Below are positions 18,326 to 27,024 of a stretch of DNA of 64,000 nt, in pieces. The DNA comes from WLMZ01 sp043753895 (GTDB lineage: Bacteria > Actinomycetota > Acidimicrobiia > Acidimicrobiales > Ilumatobacteraceae). A program made the position numbers and the translations under genes. Every line of letters starts with the position of its first letter. Position 1 is the stretch's first letter. The stretch covers positions 3,941 to 67,940 of the forward strand of contig JAYUWK010000163.1 in NCBI GenBank assembly GCA_043753895.1, written 5' to 3'. The notes under the pieces were generated by a model that saw only the letters and a program-made list of their open reading frames with translations, was not told the DNA's origin and did no database searches.

Positions 18326-18401
18326 TACGAGCCGCGGGTTTCACCATCAGTCGTGGCGTTTCGTTCGTGTTCGGTGCGTGCTCACGCGTAGCGTCGAGCA
18401 A

Positions 18402-19115
18402 ATGACCTCAGAACACGTCTCACTTGAACGCCGCGAACGCGTGCTCATCGTGCATCTCGACGATGGTAAGGCCAACGCCTTGTCGCCATCGATGCTCGCC
18501 GCGATTGACGATGCGCTCACGGTTGCCGAGGAAGACGACGACATCGGTGCCGTCGTGCTGCACGGTCGCGAGGGCAAGTTCTGTGCGGGCTTCGATCTCT
18601 CGGTGATGCGCGGCGGCGACCTGGCGGCGATGTCGGCGCTCGTCTCCGACGGCGGCGACCTCGTGCATCGTCTGTACGGGTCGGCGGTGCCAGTGGTGGC
18701 TGCGTGCACGGGTCATGCACTTGCTGCCGGGGCGCTGTTGTTGCTCGCATGCGATGTACGCGTCGGCGCCGACGTTGCGTGCAAGATTGGCCTGAACGAA
18801 GTTGCCATCGGCATGGTGCTGCCCGAGTGGGCGCTCACCATCGCGATCGAGCGCCTCAGCCGTCGCCACCTGCAGCTCGCCGTTGCGACGGCTCGAGTCA
18901 CTAATTCACCGGGAGCAGTGGACGTGGGATTTCTCGACGAGGTCGCCTCCGCCGATGAGGTGCTCGACGTGGCAGTAGCGCGCGCGAACGAGCTTGCCGC
19001 ATTGAGCGGTCGCGCATACGCCGGCACGGTGAACGCGCTGCGAGGGGATCTGCTGGCACGAATGGCCGTGCAGATCACCTCCGATCGCCGGCTCGGCAAC
19101 GTCCCCACCGCCTGA
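18402..19115 (+). CDS. Enoyl-CoA hydratase/isomerase family protein
   Basis: Crotonase-fold enzyme of 237 residues that acts on an acyl-CoA, probably hydrating or isomerising a double bond. The oxyanion-hole segments are visible as GKFCAGFDLSVM and ACTGHALAAGALLLLACDVRVG. The usual Glu in the second hydratase position is not evident (LNEVAIGMVLPEWA occupies that region), so the exact reaction is open. ATG 18402 stands seven bases behind TAGCGT (leaderless). It diverges from the thiolase-like operon and shares its operator region. Confidence 0.85.
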   Translation: MTSEHVSLERRERVLIVHLDDGKANALSPSMLAAIDDALTVAEEDDDIGAVVLHGREGKFCAGFDLSVMRGGDLAAMSALVSDGGDLVHRLYGSAVPVVAACTGHALAAGALLLLACDVRVGADVACKIGLNEVAIGMVLPEWALTIAIERLSRRHLQLAVATARVTNSPGAVDVGFLDEVASADEVLDVAVARANELAALSGRAYAGTVNALRGDLLARMAVQITSDRRLGNVPTA

Positions 19116-19123
19116 TCCCAGCC

Positions 19124-19639
19124 CTATGGGGACGCGGCGGCTGATCGTGTGACGGTGAGCGACGGCGTGCGGGCAATGGTCTGCAGGACCACGCAGTAGC
19201 GCTCGGTCAGACGAGTCAGCGTGTCGAGTTGCTCATCGGTTGCATCCGAGTCGAGGTCGAAGAACAGCCGGATGGCCACGAAGCCAACAGGCGCATCCTT
19301 GGTCACCGACAGCGTGCCGCGAAAGTCGAGATCGCCTTCGGCGCGCACCCGACCGCCGCGCACCGCAACGTCCAACGAAGTGGCGACGGCACCGAGGGTG
19401 ACACCAGCGCATGCCGCCAACGCCTCGAGGAGCATGTCGCCCGAGCACAATGACAGCCCATCACCGCCGGTTGCGGGGTGGAGTCCAGCGGTTGCAATGG
19501 CGCGGCCGGTGGATACCGAGCACGTGATGCCGTCGCCCAGTGTGCCCTCGGCCGACAGCGTGATCATCGCGACCGCCGGGTCGTCGCGGTACTGCTGTTT
19601 CAACGGATCTTGCAGTGATCGGAGTTCGTCGCGTTGCAT
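19124..19639 (-). CDS. OsmC family protein
   Basis: Peroxide-handling OsmC/Ohr-fold protein of 171 residues. The two conserved cysteines are seen in MLLEALAACAGVTLG and LTERYCVVLQT. It probably uses a low-molecular-weight or lipoyl thiol to reduce organic peroxides, but the subgroup is not assigned. A strong AAGGAGA ribosome site precedes the ATG. It lies 12 bases behind the upstream LLM gene on the same strand and is likely co-transcribed with it. Confidence 0.85.
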   Translation of the reverse strand: MQRDELRSLQDPLKQQYRDDPAVAMITLSAEGTLGDGITCSVSTGRAIATAGLHPATGGDGLSLCSGDMLLEALAACAGVTLGAVATSLDVAVRGGRVRAEGDLDFRGTLSVTKDAPVGFVAIRLFFDLDSDATDEQLDTLTRLTERYCVVLQTIARTPSLTVTRSAAASP

Positions 19640-19651
19640 GTCGTGTCTCCT

Positions 19652-20692
19652 TCAGTTGCCGACGAGTTCGGCCATGGTGCGCAGCGTGTCGAGCGAACCA
19701 CCGATGAGCATCGTGGTCACACGGCTCTCGCGCCACGCCTCGAGATCGTCGCGGATCTTCTCGCGCGGCCCGACGAGACAGATTTCGTCGATCATCTCGC
19801 GGGGCACGGCCGCGATCGCGTCGGCCTGATGGCCGTTCAAGAACAGGTCCTGGATCTTGTCGACAGCTGCTTCGTGGCCAAGGCGGCGAAACACGTCGGC
19901 GTGGAAGTTCATCTCCTGCGCGCCCATGCCGCCCACGTACAGCGCAATCGTGGGCCGCAGTCTGTCGTACGCGCGCTCGAGGTCATCGTCGATCGCAACC
20001 GTGACGGTGGCGAGGATCTCGAAGTCGTCAGGCGTACGGCGCGCAGTGGGCCGTGCGAAACCCTCGCGCAGGTTCGGGCCGTACAGTTCCTCATGCTTGG
20101 GGGCGTAGAAAATGGGAAACCATCCGTCGGCGATCTCTGCCGCGAGCGCCACGTTCTTCGGGCCCTCGGCGCCGAGGAAGATAGGTAGATCGGCGCGCAA
20201 CGGATGGGTCATCACATTCAGCGCCTTCCCCAAGCCGAGTCCATCGGTTGCGGGAATGGGGTATTCGGGTCCGTCATTTGTCAGGCGTTCGTCGCGGGCC
20301 AGTACCTTGCGGATGATGCCCACGTATTCCCGGGTACGAGCCAATGGTCGGGTGAATCGCTGGCCGTACCATCCTTCGACCACCTGCGGGCCGCTGACGC
20401 CCAGACCCAGACAGAACCGACCGTTCGAGAGGTGATCCATCGTGATCGCCGCCATCGCCGTGGCGGTTGGCGTACGTGCCGAGAGTTGGATGAGGTTCGT
20501 GCCGAGGCGCAGCTTGGTGGTGCCGGCACCCCACCATGCCAGCGGCGAGATGGCGTCGCTGCCCCACGACTCTGCGGTCCAGACGCTGTCGAAGCCGAGC
20601 TGTTCGATGGTCGTCAGCGTCTCGGGAACATGAGCGGGCATACCCCGGCCCCAGTAACCGACATGCCAACCGAGTTTCAGATCGTGTGTCAC
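19652..20692 (-). CDS. LLM-class F420-dependent oxidoreductase 1
   Basis: Luciferase-like TIM-barrel oxidoreductase of 346 residues, probably using reduced F420 or FMN. Typical text is EQLGFDSVWTAESWGSDAISPLAW, TTKLRLGTNLIQLSARTPTATAMAAITMDHLSNGR and GLGVSGPQVVEGWYG. The GTG at 20692 was chosen because homology starts at once (HDLKLGWHVGYWG); the frame is open further upstream without similarity. It is paired with the OsmC gene and diverges from the next LLM gene. The substrate is unknown. Confidence 0.85.
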   Translation of the reverse strand: MTHDLKLGWHVGYWGRGMPAHVPETLTTIEQLGFDSVWTAESWGSDAISPLAWWGAGTTKLRLGTNLIQLSARTPTATAMAAITMDHLSNGRFCLGLGVSGPQVVEGWYGQRFTRPLARTREYVGIIRKVLARDERLTNDGPEYPIPATDGLGLGKALNVMTHPLRADLPIFLGAEGPKNVALAAEIADGWFPIFYAPKHEELYGPNLREGFARPTARRTPDDFEILATVTVAIDDDLERAYDRLRPTIALYVGGMGAQEMNFHADVFRRLGHEAAVDKIQDLFLNGHQADAIAAVPREMIDEICLVGPREKIRDDLEAWRESRVTTMLIGGSLDTLRTMAELVGN

Positions 20693-20723
20693 CCGAGGAT
20701 GTTCGCACGGCCGACCCTCTGTT

Positions 20724-20737
20724 GGTTCTACCGAACC
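20724..20737. promoter_or_regulatory. Inverted repeat in divergent LLM promoter region
   Basis: GGTTC and GAACC arms around TACC, in the 60-base gap between two divergent LLM genes. It ends just before TAGAAC (20741-20746), a possible -10 box six bases from the ATG at 20753. It differs from the TCTGACG operator, so these genes may answer to another regulator. Confidence 0.45.
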
Positions 20738-20752
20738 GGCTAGAACGGACCT

Positions 20753-21733
20753 ATGCGAGCATTGATGCGTTTCAACATGGTGATGCCCGAACCCGAACGG
20801 GCCGAGAACGCCCGCCGCCATCAGGCCATGCTCGAGATGGTGCGCTACGCCGACGCAAACGGTTTCAGTGGTGTCACGCTCGAGGAGCATCACGGCGCGT
20901 TCAACGGTTGGAGCCCTTCGCCGCTAGTGCTCGCCGGGCTTGTCTTCGGTGCGTCACAGAAGCTGCAGGTCACGTTGTCGGCGCTGCTGGTTCCGCTGCA
21001 TGATCCGTTACGTATCGCCGAGGACATTGCGGTGCTCGACCTCGCGAGCGGCGGTCGGCTGGTGGTGATCGCCGGTATTGGTTACCGGCCAGAGGAATAT
21101 GTCGCGCATGGCAAGGACTGGGCAGCACGCGGTGCGCTCATGGACGAGGCCATCACGGCGATGCGTCAGGCCTGGACCGGCGAACCGTTCGAGTATCACG
21201 GACACACTGTGTGCGTCACGCCTGCGCCAATGAGCAAGCCGCACCCGATGCTCATGCTCGGTGGCACGAGCAAGATCGCGGCGCGTCGTGCGGCGCGCTT
21301 CGGGTTGCCGTTCTTTGCTGCCGCTCAGGTGCCCGGATTGGCCGACTACTACAACGAGCAGTGCGCGACGTACGGCACCGGCGGATTCTTCATGGCGCCA
21401 TCGGCATCGACAGCGATGATTCACGTGGCCGAGGACCCGGACGCGGCGTGGGCCGAGCTGGGCCACCACTTCCTGCACGAGGCCACTGTGTACGCGGGTT
21501 GGCAGACGCCCGACATCCACTCGGCCGTACACAGCGATGCCACCACCGTGGAGGAGTTACGCGCCGAGGGCACGTATCAGGTGCTCACTCCTGAGCAGTG
21601 CGTGGCGCGATGCAAGGACATGGGTCCTTTCGATGCGCTCACGCTGCACCCGATGTGTGGCGGGATGCCCATAAATGCGGCATGGTCCTCGATCCGTCTC
21701 GTCGCCGAAGCGGTCCTCCCCGAGTTCGCGTAG
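20753..21733 (+). CDS. LLM-class flavin/F420 oxidoreductase 2
   Basis: Luciferase-like oxidoreductase of 326 residues. Seen are ADANGFSGVTLEEHHGAFNGWSPSP, the barrel segment LSALLVPLHDPLRIAEDIAVLDLASGGR, and a C-terminal part with PHPMLMLGGTSKIAARRAARFGLP. The EEHH text resembles alkanal monooxygenase-like members. The start ATG follows TAGAAC-N6. It stands alone on the plus strand between two minus-strand blocks and ends at a long inverted repeat. Substrate and cofactor are not determined. Confidence 0.84.
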   Translation: MRALMRFNMVMPEPERAENARRHQAMLEMVRYADANGFSGVTLEEHHGAFNGWSPSPLVLAGLVFGASQKLQVTLSALLVPLHDPLRIAEDIAVLDLASGGRLVVIAGIGYRPEEYVAHGKDWAARGALMDEAITAMRQAWTGEPFEYHGHTVCVTPAPMSKPHPMLMLGGTSKIAARRAARFGLPFFAAAQVPGLADYYNEQCATYGTGGFFMAPSASTAMIHVAEDPDAAWAELGHHFLHEATVYAGWQTPDIHSAVHSDATTVEELRAEGTYQVLTPEQCVARCKDMGPFDALTLHPMCGGMPINAAWSSIRLVAEAVLPEFA

Positions 21734-21755
21734 CGGCTTGTTCCCGACGCTGCGC

Positions 21756-21804
21756 CGAAGTAGCGCTGCACAGGGCCATGAGGGGCCGCTGGAGCGCTAC
21801 TTCG
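21756..21804. terminator. 12-bp perfect inverted repeat between convergent genes
   Basis: Arms CGAAGTAGCGCT and AGCGCTACTTCG are separated by 25 bases, between the plus-strand LLM gene and the minus-strand membrane gene; the right arm lies inside the end of the latter. The position suits a bidirectional terminator, although the loop is long and there is no T tract. Confidence 0.5.
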
Positions 21805-23293
21805 CGTGAGTCGGGCATTGGCTCCGATCGTGCGGGGTGAGGCGGTACAGCGTGCCACGCGAGACGGTCTGCACCGGCGTGACGTCGACGATTGCCGCCA
21901 GATCCGGGCGGCGCACGGTGGGCCCATCGCCACCTTCGAACCATGCGAGAAACGTGTCGGGCAGACACGCGTACTTCAGGGTGTCGGCGGGACTGAGCGG
22001 ATAGTTGCTGTTGCCGGCGCGAGGCCGTACGAAACCGAACAACGTGGGGTTGCGATCGTTCTGCCACCACACACGTTGGGGGCTGTTGGTCATCACGTTC
22101 GCCGTCGCGGGGAGAGTGTCGATGAGGTCGAACAGCTCGCTCGAGAACTGCGTGCGCGAGCCGGCACCGTACCCCACGATCTCGGGCACGCGTTCGGCCA
22201 TGGCCATACCCTGATAACCCCACCACGAACCCAGCGCAACCCCCGTGACGAGCGCAAGGGGTTTGATCCGCACCGCATCGAGCGACACCGCAAGCGTGTA
22301 GACGATGGGCACCAACAGCGGGGACATGACGCGGAAGTCGATGTCACTCGCGGTCATCTTGCGCGCAATCACCGGGATGAACACCGATGTGATCGCAAAC
22401 ACCACCATCGCGAGGTCGAGCACGTTGCGTGAACCCATTGCAATCGTGGTCACCGCAGCAACGGCCGCAAGGGACAACAGAATCAGGACCACAGCGCCGC
22501 CGTGAAGACGCTGCGGTGCGGTGGCTCGATTGCCGAGAACCAGTTCGCCGGTGGCATTGGCCGCTTCGCGCAACAACGCCTGCAACCCCTCTGACGCGCC
22601 GCCGGAAAACCGTGGACCGAGCGGTTCGCCCGTGGCGATCAGATTGCGAACGAGCCACACAGCGCACGTGGCAGCGCCAGCTCCCAGGTGGATTACGAAC
22701 AACCGAAGTGCCTGCCGGCGCGGCAACGACGTCACTGTCATGGCAACGACTGCGGCGCAAGTGATGATCAGGCCGATGCCGGCGTAGCGGGTAAGGAACC
22801 CCAACCCGCACAGCAACCCACCGATCGCGGCTCGACGCTCGGTGAGCGGTTCCTTGGTGAGTACTGCCAGAGCGGCGAGCGCAACGAGGATGTACGGCGT
22901 TTCGCTCCACACTGTCGACCCCACGCGCACCAGGCCTTGGCTGAGCCCGAACAGCGCTGCTGCGGCGACGGCGGTCCACGGGCGCACTCGGCGGGCGAGG
23001 ATCACGAACATCAGCCACGTGGCCCCAGCCACACCGAGCATGCACACGATGCGCGCCCACAGCAGACTGCGCCCGCCAACGGCGAGCACGATGGGCAGCA
23101 CCGGCCCGAACACGGTGAGGGGCTGGCCCGTGAACTCGGTGAACCCATTGCCGCTGCGCAGGTGTGTGGCCGTGGACAGGTAGCTGATCGAGTCGGGTGA
23201 CAGTACGGGATCGCGCCGCGTTGCGAACAGGATGAGTGCGCCGCAGAACAGCGCGGCGCCGAGTGCCAACCACCGTTGGAGGTTGCGCGTCAC
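21797..23293 (-). CDS. Polytopic membrane glycosyltransferase-like protein (GT39/ArnT type)
   Basis: A 498-residue membrane protein with about ten hydrophobic helices. After the first helix comes DPVLSPDSISYLSTA, which has the acidic pair expected in the first outside loop of GT-C glycosyltransferases such as ArnT and PMT. Later segments (SQGLVRVGSTVWSETPYILVALAALAVL) also fit. The role is probably transfer of a lipid-linked sugar. The chosen GTG at 23293 lies two bases after the ligase stop; an ATG at 23332, inside the ligase gene, is the alternative. It is the last gene of the operon beginning at 26959. Confidence 0.72.
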   Translation of the reverse strand: MTRNLQRWLALGAALFCGALILFATRRDPVLSPDSISYLSTATHLRSGNGFTEFTGQPLTVFGPVLPIVLAVGGRSLLWARIVCMLGVAGATWLMFVILARRVRPWTAVAAAALFGLSQGLVRVGSTVWSETPYILVALAALAVLTKEPLTERRAAIGGLLCGLGFLTRYAGIGLIITCAAVVAMTVTSLPRRQALRLFVIHLGAGAATCAVWLVRNLIATGEPLGPRFSGGASEGLQALLREAANATGELVLGNRATAPQRLHGGAVVLILLSLAAVAAVTTIAMGSRNVLDLAMVVFAITSVFIPVIARKMTASDIDFRVMSPLLVPIVYTLAVSLDAVRIKPLALVTGVALGSWWGYQGMAMAERVPEIVGYGAGSRTQFSSELFDLIDTLPATANVMTNSPQRVWWQNDRNPTLFGFVRPRAGNSNYPLSPADTLKYACLPDTFLAWFEGGDGPTVRRPDLAAIVDVTPVQTVSRGTLYRLTPHDRSQCPTHAK

Positions 23294-23295
23294 GT

Positions 23296-24867
23296 TCAGC
23301 CGATGAGGCGGAGTGCCGTGGCCTTTGCCCATTGGTAGTCAGCCTTACCGACGGGTGTGCGGTGGACATCATCGATGAACAGCACCGTACGCGGTGTTTT
23401 GTAATCGGCAAGTTCGATACGGCAATGCGCCCGTACGTCGGCCTCGCTGAGCTCGGCACCGGGCCGGACCTGCACAATCGCCGTAACCTGCTCGCCCCAA
23501 CGCTCGTTGGGAGTGCCGACCACCACGGCGTCGAACACGGCCGGGTGCTTCTTGAGCACGGCCTCCACTTCCTCCGGATAGATCTTCTCGCCACCGGAGT
23601 TGATGCTCACCGAACCGCGGCCGAGCAGGCTGATGGTGCCGTCGTCTTCGATGCGGGCAAAGTCGCCGGGCAACACCCAGCGCTTGCCGCCGAAGGTAGG
23701 AAATGTGACCGCGGTCTTCTCCGGGTCTTTGTAGTAGCCGAGCGGAATGTGTCCGGTGCGGGCCAGCTTGCCCGTGACACCGGGCGCGCACTGCGCACCC
23801 GATTCGGAGAGCACGGTCGTGTGCGGACCCATCGCGAACCGTGGCGCGCCGAAACCCTCGCCTGCATCGACCTTCGCGCCGGTGGCTCCCGTTTCGGAAG
23901 CGCCGAAGCTGTCCATGATGGCAGCGGTGGGTACGGCAGCCTTGAGCTGCTCGCGCACCGCTGCCGACAGCGGAGCACCACCATTGCCGAACGCCCACAG
24001 AGACGACAGGTCGTACGTGCCGGCTGGCGCCGCCAGGACGGTCTCTGCAAGCGGGCGACCCATGGCGTCGCCGATGGTGTTCACACTGTTTACGTGCTCG
24101 CGCTCGATTACACGCAAGATCGCGTCGGCGTCGAAACCGCGCTCGCAGTACAGCACGATGGTGCCACCTACGAACATGCCGTTGCCGAGCATCCATTGCG
24201 CGCCACCGTGCATCATGGGACCGATGGCCATCATCGTCATCGGCGATGCAATGGCCGCAACCTCGGGTCCGAGGTCTTCCGGTTGAGCAAGCTCCTTGTT
24301 GCCGCGCGCGCTGTTCATCGTGGCGAAGAACGCGTCCTCGTGTCGCCACATCACACCCTTGGGCATCCCGGTGGTGCCACCGGTGTAGAGCACGTAGAGG
24401 TCGTCATCGGAACGTCCGAGGTTCGGTCGATCGGGCGATGCCGCTGCCAACGCAGCGTCGTAGGCGGGGCCGATCTCCAACACGAGACGAACGTCGGGCA
24501 GGTCGGCGAGTACGGCGTCGAGACGCTCGCGGAACTGTGGTTCCACGATGACCGCCACGCAATCGGCGTTGTCGTAGAGATAGCGCAGTTCGGCTTCCAC
24601 GTAGCGATAGTTCACGTTGATCGGCACTGCGCTGATCTTGAAGCACGCAAAGAACGCCTCCACCCATTCAGCGCAGTTCATCGCGTGAATGGCCACGTGA
24701 TCGCCCTTGCTCACACCGTTCGCGTGCAGGTGATTGGCGAGCCGGGTGGCTCGTTCGTCGAGTTCGCGATAGGTACGCCGCTGCGCGCCGGCAACGATGG
24801 CGGTGTGATCGGGAACGGCGTCGGCGACGATCTCGAACAGATCGGCAAGGTTATACGTTCGGCTCAT
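23296..24867 (-). CDS. Acyl-CoA ligase (FadD-like)
   Basis: AMP-forming ligase of 523 residues that makes an acyl-CoA. It has LYVLYTGGTTGMPKGVMWRH (P-loop), SFGASETG, PGDFARIEDDGTISLLGRG (hinge region) and TPVGKADYQWAK with the catalytic Lys. The ATG overlaps the upstream stop (ATGA). It is the third gene of an LLM / unknown / ligase operon whose promoter carries regulon operator 3. It closely resembles the ligase at 49996-51579 in motif wording (SINSGGEKIYPEEVE, DYQWAK), so the two may be paralogues. Confidence 0.9.
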   Translation of the reverse strand: MSRTYNLADLFEIVADAVPDHTAIVAGAQRRTYRELDERATRLANHLHANGVSKGDHVAIHAMNCAEWVEAFFACFKISAVPINVNYRYVEAELRYLYDNADCVAVIVEPQFRERLDAVLADLPDVRLVLEIGPAYDAALAAASPDRPNLGRSDDDLYVLYTGGTTGMPKGVMWRHEDAFFATMNSARGNKELAQPEDLGPEVAAIASPMTMMAIGPMMHGGAQWMLGNGMFVGGTIVLYCERGFDADAILRVIEREHVNSVNTIGDAMGRPLAETVLAAPAGTYDLSSLWAFGNGGAPLSAAVREQLKAAVPTAAIMDSFGASETGATGAKVDAGEGFGAPRFAMGPHTTVLSESGAQCAPGVTGKLARTGHIPLGYYKDPEKTAVTFPTFGGKRWVLPGDFARIEDDGTISLLGRGSVSINSGGEKIYPEEVEAVLKKHPAVFDAVVVGTPNERWGEQVTAIVQVRPGAELSEADVRAHCRIELADYKTPRTVLFIDDVHRTPVGKADYQWAKATALRLIG

Positions 24868-26003
24868 TGGGCGGACTCGCCCGCGAATCCATCGAGCATG
24901 TCCACGAAGCCGTACTGATCGTGGGGGCCGATGATCATCGTCTCGTACAAGCCGTAGCCGACGTGGGTGCCGTGATCGTCGGTATAGCTGAACCGGGCCC
25001 CGGCATCGACGATGCCGAACAGGCGTGCCTTGCCTTCGGGTGTGTTCGTGTCGAGGTGGAAGTGCTGTGTCACAGGCTCGGCGCCCTGCCACATGCCGTG
25101 GCGCCAATCGGTGTCGTAGCCGTAGCCCGTACCGATGCCGATGTGGATGGGGATCAGTGGCTCGGCCGTGATGTCGATCACTGCGCCCTCGTCCGTGTCC
25201 ATCATCAGATGGGCGCCGGTGCTGAAGCGCGTGCCGGGGGTGAACTGCATTGCATGGCGCGGCCGGTGGAAGAACTCGGGCTCGCGGCCGGTCTCGGCGG
25301 GCCAGAGACGCACGGCTTCCTCGAGCACGCGGCTGCCGTCTTGGCGCTCCTGCATCATCACGACCACCGAGTGATCCTCGAAGCGAATCGGGGTGTAGAC
25401 CCAGAACCAGCTGAAGGGCTGCTTTGCGCGAATGCCCTGCGGTTCGCTATCGCCGATGGGGCGCACACCCCACGAGCGGTCACGCGACCCCCACCATGTG
25501 CTCTCGGTGAGCGTGAACTCCTTGCCGCCGACTGTGAGCGTGCCATCCCATCCGCCGAGCTGGGCGAGGCGGGTGGTGTCGAAGATGGCCCGACCGTTCT
25601 CGCGAATGTAGTGACGCGGTTCTTCGAAGGGTGGGTGTGCGCCCGTCCATGTGGCGTCGATGGCGATGCCCCATTCGTTGGGTTCGCACACGACACGAAG
25701 ACGCTTGAGTCCTTCGAGGACCTCGACGCTGAGCGGTCCGACGCTGGGATGCAGTCGGTCGGCGCCTTCGAGTTCGCGTGACGCGCGCACCACGTTGTAC
25801 TGGCCCTCGTGCATCACCGCAAGGAACGAATCCATCACCCCGAGGTTGGGGTACACGCCGAGGCCGAGGATGAACATGCACTCGCCCGACTTGTCGAAGC
25901 CGTTGAAGTAGTAACGGTCATAGAAGTTACGGTCGCTGGTGCCGACGTGCTGCATCGGTTCGGGCAGCTGATGGATGGGGTAGTCGTCGAGGTTGGTGAG
26001 CAT
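24864..26003 (-). CDS. Conserved protein, possible lipocalin/CrtC-like fold
   Basis: A 379-residue soluble protein rich in Trp, Tyr and short beta-strand-like segments (FNGFDKSGECMFILGLGVYPN, WWGSRDRSWGVRP, FSWFWVYTPIRFEDHSV). The layout recalls the CrtC-like proteins now split among several DUFs and often found beside acyl-CoA ligases in actinobacteria; I am not certain of the family. No signal peptide or cofactor motif is visible. It overlaps the ligase gene by four bases and follows the LLM gene by 41, so it is part of the same catabolic operon. Confidence 0.6.
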   Translation of the reverse strand: MLTNLDDYPIHQLPEPMQHVGTSDRNFYDRYYFNGFDKSGECMFILGLGVYPNLGVMDSFLAVMHEGQYNVVRASRELEGADRLHPSVGPLSVEVLEGLKRLRVVCEPNEWGIAIDATWTGAHPPFEEPRHYIRENGRAIFDTTRLAQLGGWDGTLTVGGKEFTLTESTWWGSRDRSWGVRPIGDSEPQGIRAKQPFSWFWVYTPIRFEDHSVVVMMQERQDGSRVLEEAVRLWPAETGREPEFFHRPRHAMQFTPGTRFSTGAHLMMDTDEGAVIDITAEPLIPIHIGIGTGYGYDTDWRHGMWQGAEPVTQHFHLDTNTPEGKARLFGIVDAGARFSYTDDHGTHVGYGLYETMIIGPHDQYGFVDMLDGFAGESAQ

Positions 26004-26044
26004 GAGGGGGTCTTTCGTTCGTTCAGGTGGCGGGGAGTTGGCGA

Positions 26045-26959
26045 TCAGACGATGGTGAGCAGTGGCGCGACGTCGGTGGCGAACGCCACCATCTGATCGC
26101 AGATCTCGTCGCAGCTACGTGACCGGAAGCGCACTTGGAGTTGGTTCACGCCTACGGGAGTGCCTGCCAAGATCTGCTCCGTGATGGCGGTGGGCGAACC
26201 GCTGATGGTGCCTTCGCCGATGTCGAAGCTGGCGTCTCCGACATAGAGGAACGGGGTGATGTGGCCGATCATCATCGGCTTGTCGCTACGGCCTGCGGCA
26301 TCTCGGCCCACATGCAACGCGGCGACCATCTCGGTTGTCGCGGGGCCCTGCGGGAGCCAACCATCGCCGAAGCGAGCCGCCCGCGCGATGGCGGGCGCGC
26401 TGGAACCCGCGACCCAGATCGGTGGGCGGGGCGACTGCACGGGTCGTGGGCGCGAGCCGAAGCCGTCGACGAACTCGCTCTCGAGCGCGGCAGCCAATAC
26501 GGGAATCGCTTCGTCGACCGCCTTGCCGCGCCGATGGAAGTCGACGCCGAGCTGTTCGAACTCGGCCTGCACATGCCCAGCGCCGACGCCGATGAGTGCA
26601 CGCCCGCCCGACAGATAGTCGAGGTTGGCGAACTGCTTGGCGGCCATCAGCGGGTGACGGTACGCCAGCACGTACACATGAGTGAGCAGGCCGATGCGCG
26701 TGGTGTGCGCTGCGAGCCATGACAGCGTGCTGATCGGCTCGGCCCAGTGTGTGCCCATACCGCCCACCACCGACTCGGGAAGGGCCACATGGTCGCAGAC
26801 GCCCACGTAGAAGAAGCCGTTGTCGTCGGCGGTCTTGGTGATGCGCGCCATCTCGGCCGCACCGGCCGTGCGTTCCCATTCGGATACGAAATAGTTGCTC
26901 TGCGCTTGGATCGGCAATTGCATGCCGAACACCCGCGCCCCATGCGGGATCTCAATCAT
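26045..26959 (-). CDS. LLM-class F420-dependent oxidoreductase 3
   Basis: Luciferase-like oxidoreductase of 304 residues. It shows ADDNGFFYVGVCDHVALPE, TTRIGLLTHVYVLAYRHPLMAAKQFANLDYLSGGR and IGVGAGHVQAEFEQLG, typical of F420-dependent members. ATG 26959 is preferred because TACCGT lies six bases before it; an upstream GTG at 26977 would add six residues. It is first in an operon with the CrtC-like protein, an acyl-CoA ligase and the membrane transferase. Operator 3 lies 30 bases upstream. Confidence 0.86.
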   Translation of the reverse strand: MIEIPHGARVFGMQLPIQAQSNYFVSEWERTAGAAEMARITKTADDNGFFYVGVCDHVALPESVVGGMGTHWAEPISTLSWLAAHTTRIGLLTHVYVLAYRHPLMAAKQFANLDYLSGGRALIGVGAGHVQAEFEQLGVDFHRRGKAVDEAIPVLAAALESEFVDGFGSRPRPVQSPRPPIWVAGSSAPAIARAARFGDGWLPQGPATTEMVAALHVGRDAAGRSDKPMMIGHITPFLYVGDASFDIGEGTISGSPTAITEQILAGTPVGVNQLQVRFRSRSCDEICDQMVAFATDVAPLLTIV

Positions 26960-26989
26960 TCGGACACGGTAGCGCACCGAGACCGAGAA

Positions 26990-27006
26990 TCTGACGCCCC
27001 GTCAGA
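26990..27006. promoter_or_regulatory. Regulon operator copy 3 (TCTGACG-CCC-CGTCAGA)
   Basis: Perfect 7-bp arms, extended on both sides to AATCTGACG and CGTCAGATT. It lies upstream of the LLM/CrtC-like/ligase operon, close to where a -35 element would be, and just below the stop of the XRE regulator gene. Confidence 0.84.
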
Positions 27007-27024
27007 TTCGTCGTGTCGAGGCCA